Positions 49,227 to 62,002 of a stretch of 64,000 bases of DNA are shown here, piece after piece. Origin of the DNA: Trichoplax adhaerens (Eukaryota > Placozoa > Uniplacotomia > Trichoplacea > Trichoplacidae); the NCBI RefSeq assembly GCF_000150275.1, contig NW_002060961.1, positions 187,046 through 251,045 of the forward strand, in the 5' to 3' direction. Position 1 is the stretch's first letter. The number at the start of each line of letters is the position of its first letter. The notes under the pieces are model-generated. The model was not told the DNA's origin and searched no databases. It saw only the letters and a list, made by a program, of their open reading frames with translations. A program made the position numbers and the translations under genes.

Positions 49227-51938
49227 TTAACGTATTTTTCCTGGAACATATTTTTTATCGAGGATAGGATCACATAAGAACATGTGCAAGCACTTTTCAT
49301 TTTGAGCCAATGGATGTCCAGCGATCCTGTAGGAAAGAAAAAAAAAAAACAGTAACATCACTTTGATTTCTTAATAGTTGAAGATTTTCAATAATGCCAA
49401 AAGATGTCACTAAGAGTAAAGGACGGGACATTTGTATATGAATAATTTTAAGTTAGGAAAATCTATAGCCACAAAACGTACTTATTAATGAATCCTTCAA
49501 GGCCAGAACGGCGCTCCTCAATGAAACCTTCTTCATATATACCTGTGTATTTCATATGGCATAAGTAAATAAATTGAAATCCCCAAATAGTTTGCAATTA
49601 ATATTACCATTAAGACGGGTGATAAACTAATAATAATATCAATTTAGTTATTGTAAAATATATTGCGTCCAATTGATTAGTTAACTATATACCGCGTCAA
49701 AACTATCTATGAACTACGTGTTATATTGTATGCATTTGCTAAGTATTTACCATCGTCAGATCGAAATGGCAATTGCCTTTTCAATGCTTTCCCAGGTAAA
49801 GGAGGCACTACAATCTGAAAATTAATTCAAATCCACATTATTATTAGAAGCTATTAAAATATTTTGAAAATTTCGAACGAAATTACTGACAATACGCGAA
49901 ATGTAGTATTACTCGTTTATTGTACTGCTTGACTATATAAATAACGAAATTGGCAGTCACTATCATAACTTGGCCAGTTTATGTCTAGTATTTTCCGTAA
50001 ATTACTGTCATGGTATTAGCGATCATTATGTGGAATTGTTAGTCGTCCAGCTTTCCAATACAGTAATTACAATTTAGAGCAAATTGTAATTGATATCCTT
50101 TTTATATCTAGCAGAGGCTTTACTATACTGTGACTTATTGTAAAGTTTGCAGAAGAAACTCTGATACCGTATAAGATGCAATATTAAAGTATAAAGAGGA
50201 TTATTTTGAATTGTAAGTTAGTTAATACTATGTTGTGTACCTTGCTTGTCCTTTCTAACTCCGATTTTAGCCATTCGAAGTCGCTATAGCGTCGTCTGAC
50301 CGATGTTTCGCGCTTTTTAAATATTGGAAGATTGGTCTAATGATGTTAGAAAGAAAGGATGAAAATAATATTTTAGAAATTGCCAAAGAAAGAAAGATAC
50401 ACTACCACGCGTCTAGCAGAATTCAAGCCGAGTGGTGGAAAAAGGTAAATATGCGTCATATAGAATTGAATCAACAGATCATCGAACTAGTACTTAACTT
50501 AAAAAGACTACTTTACTTTTATATTATCTAGCAATGCACTTCAACGACGACACAAGTAATAAAACATTGCATTAATTAAAGTATTTCATCTACGTTTTCA
50601 AGATAAACAACATCATCATTTCAATTATGTAATTAATTCGTCATCATTATCATTCTAGACCATGAACTCACTCCAAGTAGAGTTAAGGGGGTAATCTCAA
50701 TAGGAGCATTAATATTAAATTGGCAATAAAGGCCGCTCAATCACAGCAACAGAGCACCCAATTTAGCCAATAGTTAGTAGCTGACTTTCACTTCAATATA
50801 TCGATTACTCTCAAATGTTCAGCAGAAAGTTGTTGTAACCCGTTGTTGTAATTGGTCCTCGTTTACTCAGTATACGAGTATATTCGTTATTGTAGCCTGC
50901 CTATGGGAAGGCATTTGAACTTGAGATAAACCGAACTAAAATCAATTCAACTGGAAGGAAAAATTGTATCAAAAGTGTATTCCGGTTTTAATCCACTAGT
51001 ATCTTTCAAATTAGCCCCGCCTTTACTATAGTGTGGTTATTGAATCGACTACAGTTTATTTTCAGTTGAACTTGATGTCTATTGGAAACATCTTGAGTGA
51101 TTGATGGCGAACGAGCACAGTAACGATTGTATCTTGCTGTCCATGACTGTTGACCTATTTTCAATTTTGTCCCTCTATACTGATATTAAGCGTAAGCGCT
51201 TCCAAATTGTAACATAGAATCGGTTCAAGAAATTATCTTGAGAGTGCTCTTATCGATCGACATTTCTAAAATAATTGTGGTGTGTCAATTTTAAGCATAA
51301 CCATGTACCAAAACTAATTGAAAAACAGCCAATTCTAGACAGTTATCCTAGCTTTCAATGGAATTCATGATTGGCCATGAAAACTGTAGGTAAAGTGGTG
51401 GTCTAATTGAAACAAAGTGGAATTCAACCGTCATGACTAACTAACTGTATCGACGGTGATGATTTTCCATGTGGGTGAAAACTACATGATACTGTAACAG
51501 AAAGCGAAGAGAACATTTTTCAGCTTGACTCGTCTACTTTTCTACAGCACAATTTCATTAAATTGATTCCGTTCTGCAGAGCAAGAAATGCATTAAAATG
51601 GCAAACTATCGCGGGATTGAATAAATCCAATTAGTTCTTCCACTTAGTCTATGCAGAGTCAAGCGAGCGAGCGAGTGAGTGTCGTGTCGATTGACTCTCA
51701 GCCATTGACGTATTGATTATCATTCACCCGTCACCCCTCGTCGATCGATCGATCGTGCACGAACCTTCATCTTGACTTCGTAATCGGTGAAGCGCTTTTT
51801 ACCCAAGTCATGGGTTTCAGGATTGATGACGTCGATCTCTAGGCAGTTATCGGGCTCCGCGTAAGCATCTTCTAATGTTTGCTTTGGAGCGTTCAATCGA
51901 TGAGTTCCAATGTCAGAATGATCTTCAGTGTCGGACAT
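49227..51938 (-). CDS. SNX3: Sorting nexin 3/12 (PX-domain endosomal sorting protein)
   Basis: Five exons, 51765-51938, 50241-50336, 49751-49814, 49482-49542 and 49227-49326, join in phase to give 164 residues; SNX3 is 162. The order of landmarks is that of SNX3/12: DAY--P-N-LEIDV-NPETH near the N-terminus, RFTDYEVKMK, TNLPIFKKRETSVRRRYSDF with the phosphoinositide-binding RRYSDF, VVPPLPGKAL, and GFIEERRSGLEGFINK. The protein ends GHPLAQNEKCLHMFLCD and YVPGKIR. The protein binds PtdIns3P on early endosomes and acts with retromer in cargo recycling, including Wntless. SNX3 versus SNX12 cannot be separated here; an early animal would probably have one pre-duplication gene. The start ATG is in a good context and a GTAC cluster begins about 100 bp upstream. 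Confidence 0.95.
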
Positions 51939-52035
51939 GATGGCTAGCAGTGAAGCAGTTGGGAAAAGACGATCTTGAAGCTTTGATGATGATTATCATT
52001 CACTCACTATACGGGCAACCGGTGAGGTAATCAGT

Positions 52036-52400
52036 CTACTCTACAGTACACTGGTACAGTACAATGTCGTTATCATGGCTGGGCACTCGTGGGCAGGGGA
52101 CAGCACAGAAGTGCATTTGAAACTCACTAGACGTGTCAACTCGACCGCAACGTCATCTCACACCCCGAGCATGTTTTGGCGGTGTCATTTTTTGCAGCAC
52201 AACCAGACCACGGTGTTGAACGCTACAGTATAAAGTACTGGAGACGGAAAATGTCATCTGTACACTACTACTGTACTCTACAGTACAGTACAGTAGTACA
52301 CTCATACCAGCCAGCGGTGACGTGCCTACAGTACAACCAGGTACTGTACTTAGTGTACTATACTGTACAGTATGTATTGTACACTGTACGATAGGAGCCA
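52036..52400. promoter_or_regulatory. GTAC palindrome clusters upstream of SNX3
   Basis: Blocks at about 52036-52066, 52260-52305 and 52328-52395 made of TACAGTAC and GTACTGTA units. The nearest lies about 100 bp from the SNX3 start codon. A smaller one occurs at 52565-52585. A promoter role is inferred from recurrence. Confidence 0.5.
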
Positions 52401-52882
52401 GTTCTACTGTAGGTAGAGTAGAGTGCTATTAGGCAAAATAAATTGTAGTAAAGCTGCAAAAATTTGCCCAAAATTCTCTACATACAGATAGATGAAGGGA
52501 CAAATCGATCCACTTTTAAAACTACAATTCTGTAAATATCCTCCTAATTTGAAATAACTACCGAAGTACAGTGTACAGTACAGGGTAGTTTTTCCAATGC
52601 TTTAAAATTGCGAATTCGTGCCGCTTCTCCAGGCTGCGGTGTTGCGCTTAAAATATACAATATCGATTAAACCAAGTTGCCTTACGATGTTGCTACGACA
52701 GTATCGTCACAATACTTTCTTCCTTTTACCACTGAAATGGATGAATTACAATACGATATAGTAGTAAAGTGCACACGAGTAAATAAAACTCTATACTGAC
52801 AATTCCATAAGCTACTAAATACTACGGTAGCATGGAGTAATCCATGGTAGTTCATGACTGATTAAGTATTGCTATATCATCT

Positions 52883-53070
52883 CAATATACTCCAGTGAAG
52901 AAATGAAATGCTGCCAAAATTGTGATACACTGCAACATAGCCTGTGCATTATAATTATTCAACTCCAACGGCATAACTGTCAATTCGTGCAATCCAAATT
53001 GAGTTAATATGGTCGTCTTGTATCGACTATCATTCATTGCAAGCGCCACTTTCATTGTACCCTCAACGCC
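52883..53070 (-). mobile_element. Ty3/gypsy-type reverse transcriptase relic, copy 1
   Basis: The minus strand, read from 53070 down to a TGA at 52883, is open and resembles the RT core of Ty3/gypsy retrotransposons. YKTTILTQFGLHEL corresponds to the KTAF-T-FG-YE block, and VMPLELNN corresponds to MPFGL-N. A helix and the start of the following strand then precede the stop. The YxDD catalytic motif is absent because the frame ends first. Only this fragment remains: a dead element. The family match is from memory. Confidence 0.6.
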
Positions 53071-53448
53071 CTAAAATTCTGTAATTTCGCCATTACCTTC
53101 CATTTGAAGCCTTCTAAAAAAAAGATACAACATTAAATAAGTACCTATTGCTAGGAGACGAGTTGTCCGATAAAATATTGAATTTTTTTATCATATCTTT
53201 TTAAGTAATTCAACTCGAACGGCATAACTGTCAATTCGTGCGATCCAAATTGAGTTAATATGGCCGTCTTGTATCGACTATCATTCATTGCAAGCGCCAC
53301 TTTCATTGTACCCTCAACACCCTAAAATTCTGTAATTTCGCCATTACTTTCCATTTGAAGCCTTCTAAAAAAAACAATATCGAATAAGTACCTATTGCTA
53401 GGAGACGAGTTGTCCGATAAACTATTGAATTTTTTTATCATATCTAAG
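52955..53448. repeat. Tandem duplication, 2 copies with a period of about 251 bp
   Basis: Copies at about 52955-53204 and 53206-53448 agree over nearly their full length apart from scattered substitutions and small length changes in A and T runs. Both carry the RT fragment plus the same flanking sequence ending GAATTTTTTTATCATATCT. The high similarity indicates duplication after the element had decayed. Confidence 0.9.
53208..53321 (-). mobile_element. Ty3/gypsy-type reverse transcriptase relic, copy 2
   Basis: Second copy of the RT fragment, reading YKTAILTQFGSHELTVMPFE. It is closer to the expected MPF motif than copy 1, but is cut off just after it. It belongs to the tandem duplication that also contains copy 1. 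Confidence 0.6.
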
Positions 53449-54863
53449 TAATTTAATGACTATCAACTGTATCGTGAGTAGTTTTATATGAGTACAATAG
53501 CTACTAGAACTATGACACGGGTATGAATTTATCAAATCAGAGCGATGAACTTTTTGACAAAGAATGACTAGGTGTAGTGTAAACATTGCATGCTATACGA
53601 GGCATACAGTATACGTATAACAAAATGGAAGATATGTCAATATTTCAAGAAATTCTGAAAACTTGCAGATTACCAACAGTTGATAGTAGAGTCATGGACT
53701 ACGAAGTATTTAGTACTCCATGGTAGAATATACTGTATACGCGTATTAATATATTGTGTACTTCTATTGGTTAGAGATGATGAAATAGAATAGGCCTAAT
53801 GAAGCAAAAACAAATTGAAAATGACATAACAGCGTCACTGAAATTGATAAATCGTAATTTCATGATAGCGATCTAAAGAATGAAACACATCGAATCTGTA
53901 GTATCATTGTAGTAGGACGTTATATTTTTAGATTTACTATAGGTATAAATACAACTGTCAATACGTTTGCTAGAGGATCAGCCTAACAATTAATAAATTG
54001 TAAGCACAGTAATAGAGAATACCATAATGATGCACTAATTGCATCATTGTCGTATACCGACCTCACGTTATTGATAATAAGTGAAGTTGAGTAGAACTAT
54101 GTGAATAATGTTATTAATTTGTACGTGTGTTGCGTATACGCTTTACTATGAGAGAATGTAATATAGAAATACTCTCTGTAAAAATAACTTGAAGTTGAGA
54201 ACTGAGCACGATTACAGCACATTGCATTGACATAATGTTTAGATTAATTATTTATATGCATGAATGAATTTTATGATTGTGGTCGTTAATAACAAGAGAA
54301 GATTGTCTTGTCGATTTGAGTACAAGATATAACAGAGATGACTATAACTAAGGTAGAATAGTATATTTAAAGTGGTCCTACCGTATTCAGAAATAATTCA
54401 AAATATATTCTTTTATCTATAGAGCTAAAGCGATATTTATTATTTTATACGGACATATTTATACATGTCGATGTATCCCAAGAATACATACGAATACATT
54501 GTCGTTTTTACCGCATGACGAAAATTATAATTAATTATTGATATCGTATACGGATCGCAGCATATACGATAATTATGAGCGCTGTATTGTATTTTCCATA
54601 GCAAATAGAATAGGTTTTATCACTGTTCTAATCTCCGAGCGTTACTGAATAAAAAGATCTATATGGTCGGTAAATGATGCAAAATAGGATACTCTAGTCA
54701 TTTCATTACTATGGATATACTGCATAATAAATAACCAATACAGTATCCTATTCATTTCACTATAATTATTGTTGATCAATTTTACAATATCAATCAAGCG
54801 ATTTATAAAAATGCTATAGAAAATTGAAAAGCTACAGTAATTTAGTTGTAAATGACTGGCAAT
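53449..54863. other. Intergenic region
   Basis: AT-rich, with no gene, array or RNA recognised. Confidence 0.4.
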
Positions 54864-57800
54864 TCACGATATCCTGGAATTTGATTTTACAACTCCTTTC
54901 AGCATTTTATGATTGACCGGCCAAGAAGCATTTAATGATAGATCATCTTCGGGTCGACTTTCATCTTCACGATCAATTGTAACTTTATGAATTGGCTTCC
55001 TCACTCCAATAACCGATAATAATTTCAATTCCATAGGCCCAAGACGCAAGTAATCCTGAAGGAAAATTGTTTTCCGAATAATAAGTTAACTAGAGTCAAT
55101 ACTTTTACCTCATAGCGAAAACGCTACGTGTATAATGGCAGTACAGAAGGTCCTATTTGTTTGCTATGCAATACATATTGCAAATGTTAAATTAATTTTC
55201 AATTTATCCCATATCAGCTACACATACTAATGATTCTCAACGATAGGATATACTAATACAAGTACATCATGATTTTAGCAAAGCAGAAATTTGAATAAAA
55301 TCAAGAAACAATGTCGCACACACCTCGAAATCTTCATCTTCCAGATCTAAAAATGGATCATCGTCATCTTCGCTACTTTCAGTAAAATCAGCTTCAAACT
55401 CTGTCGTATCTTGAACTTTATTTTTACTATCGCTTATCCCTAGAGTTTTATCACTTTGACTTAGAAAATCGGAAACTTTTATAGATCCGCTATCAAATGT
55501 TGATAATTGCTGATAATCAAAGGAATTATGCAAAATTTCCTGAGGCTGCGTATAATCTCTTTTGGCAATATCAAGTTTATCCAAAGCAACTTCAAGTTTA
55601 TCTGTTATGGAAAGCAATCAATTACAACCGCAGTAAGTACTTGAAGAATTTTAATACTTTTATAAATAACTTAAACATATATGTATTTGAGCTCATTACC
55701 TTGATCGCTTAAACCATATGCGTAAGGATCATTCTGAGGATCATCTGTTCGGTCTTTTTCACCAAAATTGAGATAAAATTTTCTACAAAGCATAGAAAAA
55801 TAATAGATCTATGGCAAGCTGCTAATCTTAATCAACTACCTGATATGAAATCTAGGAATATTGGCAAAGTGATGCTGATATACAACGCCTTACTTGGAAA
55901 TCCTAAGATCAGCTGCCTTGCTATCGAAAAGCGTTCCCATTGCATGTAGATTCTTGCTTTCTATTTCTTCAACTAGCCTCGTCAATTTTTCATGTTCTTC
56001 TTGATACAATGCAATCTACCAAAAGATAAATATTGAATACATTCAAATTATATCCATTTACGAAGGAAAATGTGATATTTCGGTTTATTTTTAATTTTAT
56101 TTACAGTAACTAATTTAGCAAGGATTAAAACTACTTAGCAAGCAAATACTGATACATATTTTGTGTTTGAATGCTAACCAAACACGGTAGGAATGAAAGT
56201 TGATGTCAAGGGAAAGATCGTTCATAAGTTATAAATCTCATTATTAATTGAATAAAGTAATTTTATGTAGCTTTTTAGGAGATTTTACCTCTTTCTTCAT
56301 CCATTGATTATCTTTTATTTCCACATGATTTGTTTTATCCATATTTTGAAGTGCAACCTTTTCAAAACACGAGTAAAATTAATATCAAGATTCACATCTA
56401 CTGGCAAGTAGTGCCCAATAAGACTTCTTTCGCTACCTCAGTTGCAATATCCTTCTGTTTGTTAAGCTGGAGTTCTGTTGATCGTTGTAATTCGTTCTTT
56501 TCAGATTCTACAGCCTTTCTTGCATGATCTATATTTGTTGTAATGTATGAATAAATATTTATTTGTAACTAATAATCACCAAAACCGTTTTTGACTTTGT
56601 TCAAAGTAAGATAATCCTAAATCTAATCCTTATCCAACCTACCTGCCATTTCTTCGAATTTCATGTCAATATCCTTTAGTTCCTGAACTAAAATTTCTAT
56701 CTGCTTTTTATGTTCAAACTGGCCATATTCCTAAAATTAGCAGAAATAAATCGGAGAACATAAGTATTTACGAATAAGCACAATCTAGATCTGGATGCAA
56801 TCAGATATGTCATTATTCCACTGAGTTTAAACTGACCCGATAATCTACTAACTGATCAACTTCAGCTTGTGTCAACTGAATAATTGCATCCCGTCTTCTA
56901 ATTTCCTCAATCATTTCTAAGAAAAATATCACAGTTTTAAAAGCTATTTTGCTAATACATCAGATCTGGTAATAATGTTGTGTCTAAGTTGTTGTTATAT
57001 TAGCTTCTAAAGAATAAGAGAATACCCTCAATATCTCGCTCTTCTTGCCGAGCTGTGGCTAATTTATCTTGAAATGCTTTTTCTACCACCTCATACCCTA
57101 CTTCCTCAACTTTTTGTAAGTTCAGATCTCGTTCTTTCGACTGCTTTAAAAGCTGCTTCATATGGTGTAGTTGTTCTATTTTTAATTTTTTATTCTAATA
57201 GCAATAATTATAATTTACTGTTAAGGAAAAATATTGTGCTGGCTCACACATAAGGTTTCGTATCAACGTGAGAGTAAATATTTAATCAATTAATGAAGTA
57301 GCAATATTGCTTTATCTCATTAATAAAAATATAGGAGCTAATAAATTCTAAGAGACTGACCCTATCTTTCAATATTTTACTTTTTTCTTGATAATCTCGA
57401 AGAGTTCCTTGTGTTTCTTCTATTAACTTCTCTTTACCAGCAATTCTACATTATATATTATAAAAAACTTACAATCAACCAATAAGAATATTTTTCTAAT
57501 TAAGCTTAGGTGCTCTTATTTGCATGGTTGAGGTCATTATTACATCAATCATCAAACATCAAACATTTCTCCATAAGTATAAATTTAAATGATGTACCGT
57601 ACGCTAGCAGTGAATCAAGCTTAAAATTCAATAACAGTGCTATATTATGAAATATTTATTTCACTGTTCCATTCTAAGGATATTCCAGTATGGCTATGCT
57701 AGATAATGGTTATTTTATACTTAAACAGCTTCTTCAAATAAGAAAGAGATGATTCCGAAGATTGCAATTGAGGCATATAAAAATGTTTCCGAGGTGTAAC

Positions 57801-57944
57801 TATGCTTAACTTACACCAAAAGCACCATACTTACTGTATTTCAATCATAGTCTCTCTCATCTGAATTAGTTCATTCACTTTGTGGTTTTTGCGCTTTTTC
57901 TTAGTCTTTTTCTTTTTACCGTCATTTTTATCATTTTTCCCCAT
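54864..57944 (-). CDS. CCDC83: CCDC83-like coiled-coil protein
   Basis: Eleven exons join in phase: 57835-57944, 57361-57445, 57026-57194, 56837-56916, 56643-56730, 56437-56528, 56289-56357, 55894-56015, 55700-55782, 55324-55601 and 54864-55055. They encode 455 residues, close to vertebrate CCDC83 (about 410-445). The N-terminus is Lys-rich (MGKNDKNDGKKKKTKKKRKN) and the next 270 residues are heptad-rich coiled coil. Blocks that match CCDC83 in order are LKIEQLHHMKQLLKQ, DNQWMKKEIALYQEEHEKL, ESKNL with ADLRI shortly after, an acidic stretch (SSEDDDDPFLDLEDEDFE), and DYLRLGPMELKLLSV near the C-terminus. In vertebrates the gene is mainly testis-expressed; a ciliary or sperm-flagellar role is commonly suspected but not established, and is inferred here. 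Divergent from MEAF6, with about 1.4 kb between the start codons. Confidence 0.88.
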
Positions 57945-59082
57945 AGTTAATAGCTTCCTAAGAAGAAAAGTCAATCACTTTCTTGTAGTCATCATACAGT
58001 TTCTACAATCGTAAAGACAGTTATCCGTTTTTAATGTGAAAGATGGTCAATTGGATCTATAACCCAAAGCTAGAAAGTAAACTTGACCCTGTGTACCGAA
58101 TATTGCGCTTACTAAAAGTACGAATAGTATTATTCTTTTGACAATTAATTGAATACGTTTTATCTGGTATAACGTAGATAAAGTTAAATTAAGCTGAATA
58201 GGCATAATGAGAATTATAGTATTGGACTTACCTCCACTGTATTTATTTTGATCTTTGTAATTATAATTAGTCGAAATCTATCTGCAATAAGCTACCTTCC
58301 TACCCCTTCACTTGCCTGATATGAAATAGAAATATGTTATTTACTGTAGCAAGATATTACATTATACTGATATCCATTTCCATATCTAAAAATGATTCCT
58401 GAAAAATTTTGGAGTACTGTATAAAAGTGTCCTTTTGCTAGGCGATTTCACATGCCAATGGCGTATAAACAAATTCTGACTATGCTACTTTAAGCTGATT
58501 TACTAGAATTTTATATATTTCATACAGTACATACCCAATTTGCCGATACGTTTATTTCCTTCAGTTGATAATACAGTATTGTTATTGCTGTGTAAGTGCA
58601 GATTGCAAGCTAGTCTTCACGTACGAGAATACTCATGAATACCACCAGTACTGTATATGGAAGAACTAAAGTTAGAAGCTAACACTATCTAAAGAGAATT
58701 GTGCACCTTCACTATTTTAAGAAATTTCCGCAGTAACTTCATTAATTAATCAAGGTTAAATCACTTCCTCCATACATGTATTTACTGCATCAATACGCGT
58801 ATATCCTAAGGTGAACCTCGATAGAGTCAGGGATGAAATATTGTTATGTACGCCGATTTATTTTCATATTATTATTTATTAATAAATACATGATATAGGT
58901 ATACTGTAGTAAACGAATATTTTCTCTGCTTACAGTAATCACCCTGCTTCAAGTACTGCTGTGTAGTATAAGATGTCCAGTATAATTGCAGTGGCACTTT
59001 TGCGAACTCTGTGCAATTTGTAACGGTATCCTAGTAACGGTTCGGATGGGAGGACGGCCGTAGCAATGATTTGGTACAATCA
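57945..59082. other. Divergent intergenic region between CCDC83 and MEAF6
   Basis: Presumed promoters of both genes. Scattered single GTACTGTA or TACAGTAC motifs occur near 58413, 58526, 58574 and 58646. No gene recognised. Confidence 0.4.
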
Positions 59083-59166
59083 TGGTCGTGTACAGTGTAC
59101 AATGTACGGTAGGGTACAGTATAATCCTGCTCTGGTTGTGCATTGTACAGTACTGTACACTGTCCG
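59083..59166. promoter_or_regulatory. GTAC palindrome cluster upstream of MEAF6
   Basis: Contains CGTGTACAGTGTACAATGTA, GGTACAGTATA and TTGTACAGTACTGTACACTG. It ends about 210 bp before the MEAF6 start codon. The promoter role is inferred. Confidence 0.5.
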
Positions 59167-59377
59167 CTGTGCTGTCAGGTCAGTAGTGACATTATTTTTG
59201 CTAATATTCCTAACTACTATTCAGACTACACTCTGCAATACGGTAGACCATGTTGGCAAAACTAATGTCACCAAACAGCGAATGATGGACGTTGAACAGT
59301 ACGGATCGCCTGCAATTTAAATACTGGACCCAGGATCAGCCATGCCAGAATACGCTTGCGCCGTGGTCTGGATTAAA

Positions 59378-62002
59378 ATGGCGGCAACCAAAGATCTCAA
59401 GAACGAGCTTGCGGATCTCATTAAAAAGAAGATAACTTTAACGGTAACCTTTACTCTATGTTATTTCTTTAAAAATTCTATGCTCTTATCGTCCCTGTAT
59501 ATCGAATCTTTCTCAATATTCAATGATCGATCCAGGATAGCAATAAGTGAACGTTTTTCACTCAATGTAAAGAGCAATTTCCCCCCCAAAAACAGTCACT
59601 ACAGTGATGGACAATGCGTTAAGACCAGTACAGTACGGTACGGTACTGGAAACGATTGTGGTCCTGCTCGTAGTATCACTAGTATGGTCTACAAGGTACT
59701 TACATAAACTCACTCCCTGCTACAGTATGAGGTTGTCCAACAGTAGTCTTCAGTCCAGGACAATAATCATTACTTCAAGGGACCCAATTCAGTCCTTACT
59801 GCAGCATTTCTCTCGTTGAAAGAGAATCTTTCTTACCAATTTTGATCCAATTCGATTGATGTACGTTGGTGAGATGGAAATTACAACTAAATTTGTGAAT
59901 TATAAAGGCAAATCATGGATTATACTGCTGTAATACCCAGTTCTCCTTGAGAAATAATGTTATTTTACTGTAGTATACTGCCTTTATTGTCAGTCGAGTA
60001 GTGCATCGAAGCAAAGCAATATAACAGGGAATGGAGACGAAGTAGCAGGAATCAACCTGAAAAAATGACTTCTATGAATGCTGTAGAGTACAGTGCAATA
60101 GACATCAACAACCACATCAATAGAGAATAGGAATAGTCCTTCTCAGGCAGTGATGAACTTTCAATCTTTACAGCATATCCATTACAGTAGAAAAGGAACT
60201 GATTCCAAGTTTTACATCAAAATCTTGACCTAGCCATATTAATAACAGTCTCGTGCAGAAGAAGTTCTAATCAAGACTATCAAATCATTCAGAATAAAAT
60301 AAATAAAATGCAGTGCTGTACCACTGCTGGTTGATGTAGCTACAACACAACGCAATAGGATTCGACAGTAGTCGACTGCATATATGGAGATTGTGAAGGT
60401 CTACGAGCATAGTGTGCTGTAGGCATATTTAGGCTGCTGAGAGTGATTGCGATAGCTATCAATCTACTGTGAAAGCTCGTTTCCCTTGCAAGTTCAGCTG
60501 CAACTAGAAATAGGCTCTATTAGCACAGAAGAGCATAAATCGAGATACAATCACTTGTTAACGTCAAATTTCAAATTTTGCTCCTATTAGTAGGCATCGA
60601 AATTACTTACAAGTCCAATAGGTTTTCAATTCCGTAACCTAAACGTTATGAGCCAATTTCTTTGACGTCTTGTAACACCATGACCTTGTCGAGTCCATTA
60701 CAGCTTGTTATTTTATTGCGGATTTCTAGATATCACACAGTACACTATATACATTTCTACGTTCACAATTTCAATTGATTTTCAATAACTAGGAGGACTT
60801 GAACAATTTAGAGAAGCAAATCTATAATTTTGAAAGCAGCTATTTGGAAGATACATACCTCTATGGCAATGTTATTAGAGGATGGGACCGTTTTCTTGCT
60901 AATAATAAGTAAGAATAAGAGTGATAAATGATTTTGTTCTACTATTGCTAATCAATCTTCTGCAAGACATTGTATGTATAGAAGCAACAGTAAATCCTCT
61001 TACCTTTCTGATTGAATATATCCTACTAATAAGTAATTAATTTTGATGGCTTTTATTGCCAAACTTACCAAGATGTCTCCCTCAGGCAATCTAGTGTATT
61101 GTATAATTAATCACGGTACATCAACAAGGAGCTTCTGTTACTTGCAGATCAATCTCAAACAAATATTTCTGCAATTCTAGATCCACGAATCAAAAAATCG
61201 AAAGACGAAACCGTAAATTTAAAGAAAGTGAAAGACTATTCTCCAAGTCTTCCGTCACATCAAGACACAATCTGGTAAATGAATATATTTTAGCCACCTC
61301 CTAACGTGACAACTTTCAACTTGTCACGAAACTTCATACTGATACATTATGATTTTATAGATAAACCCACTCACACAAGAGCTCAACAATGAAAATGGTT
61401 AGTTATAACATTACTGTAATCTTTAACCTTGATAAACTTCTACATGCTGGCTTTCCTTGCAAATAGAAAATTTAAAATCTCCTTCCTCATAACATTAGCT
61501 GAACCAGTTGTACCTGAAACTGTTAGCCATCAAGTAGAAACTAAAGAACCAGTTCTACCCGAAGAAGAACGTAAAACAGTTGATAGTAAAGAAAGTAAGT
61601 CAATTACAATAAAATTCCAGTGCATTTTCGCTTTAAGCAATGTTTTCACACAGTTCTTGGTTATTATCGTATTGGTAGATATATCACAGAAGAAAAAGCG
61701 AAAAAATCGTCATAACAAGTAAGCGCTATAAATTGACTAGACTTTATGATTCGTTATACATGTTGTATTTATGTTATATATATATATATATATCCAATTC
61801 AAATTTCACGTTGATTTACATGCTATTATAATCAATGACAATGTATCTTCCTTTGATCTTAGATCCGAAGAGAAACTAAAGAAAAAAATTGCGCGCGTTG
61901 GAGCACAAAACGACGTCCATCAGGTTATTTCTTCTGTTCTGTATTTCACCATACAGCGACTGTTACTCATTTTTTTATGTAATGATACTTTAGGAAGATT
62001 AG
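59378..62002 (+). CDS. MEAF6: MEAF6 (Eaf6) subunit of NuA4/MOZ histone acetyltransferase complexes
   Basis: Eight exons, 59378-59443, 60793-60908, 61181-61274, 61361-61397, 61499-61594, 61679-61718, 61863-61923 and 61994-62002, join in phase to give 172 residues. [11 protein letters not shown] and [17 protein letters not shown] form the coiled helix, then [13 protein letters not shown] follows, the hallmark of Eaf6/MEAF6. [20 protein letters not shown] matches the vertebrate protein closely. The C-terminus is acidic, then basic ([10 protein letters not shown]). MEAF6 is a small scaffold subunit shared by the NuA4/TIP60, HBO1 and MOZ/MORF acetyltransferase complexes in the nucleus. I chose the ATG at 59378 (AAAATGG context); an in-frame ATG 12 codons upstream (59342) is possible. 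The last coding exon is only three codons (Glu-Asp-stop) and is the weakest point. Confidence 0.92.

Noticed and set aside
59604-59819. ORF of 71 codons after MEAF6 exon 1
   Set aside because: It lies in MEAF6 intron 1, partly in GTAC repeat sequence, without motif.
61429-61722. Continuous 97-codon plus-strand ORF
   Set aside because: It spans two MEAF6 exons and the intron between them, which happens to be open; splice sites and phase support the split.
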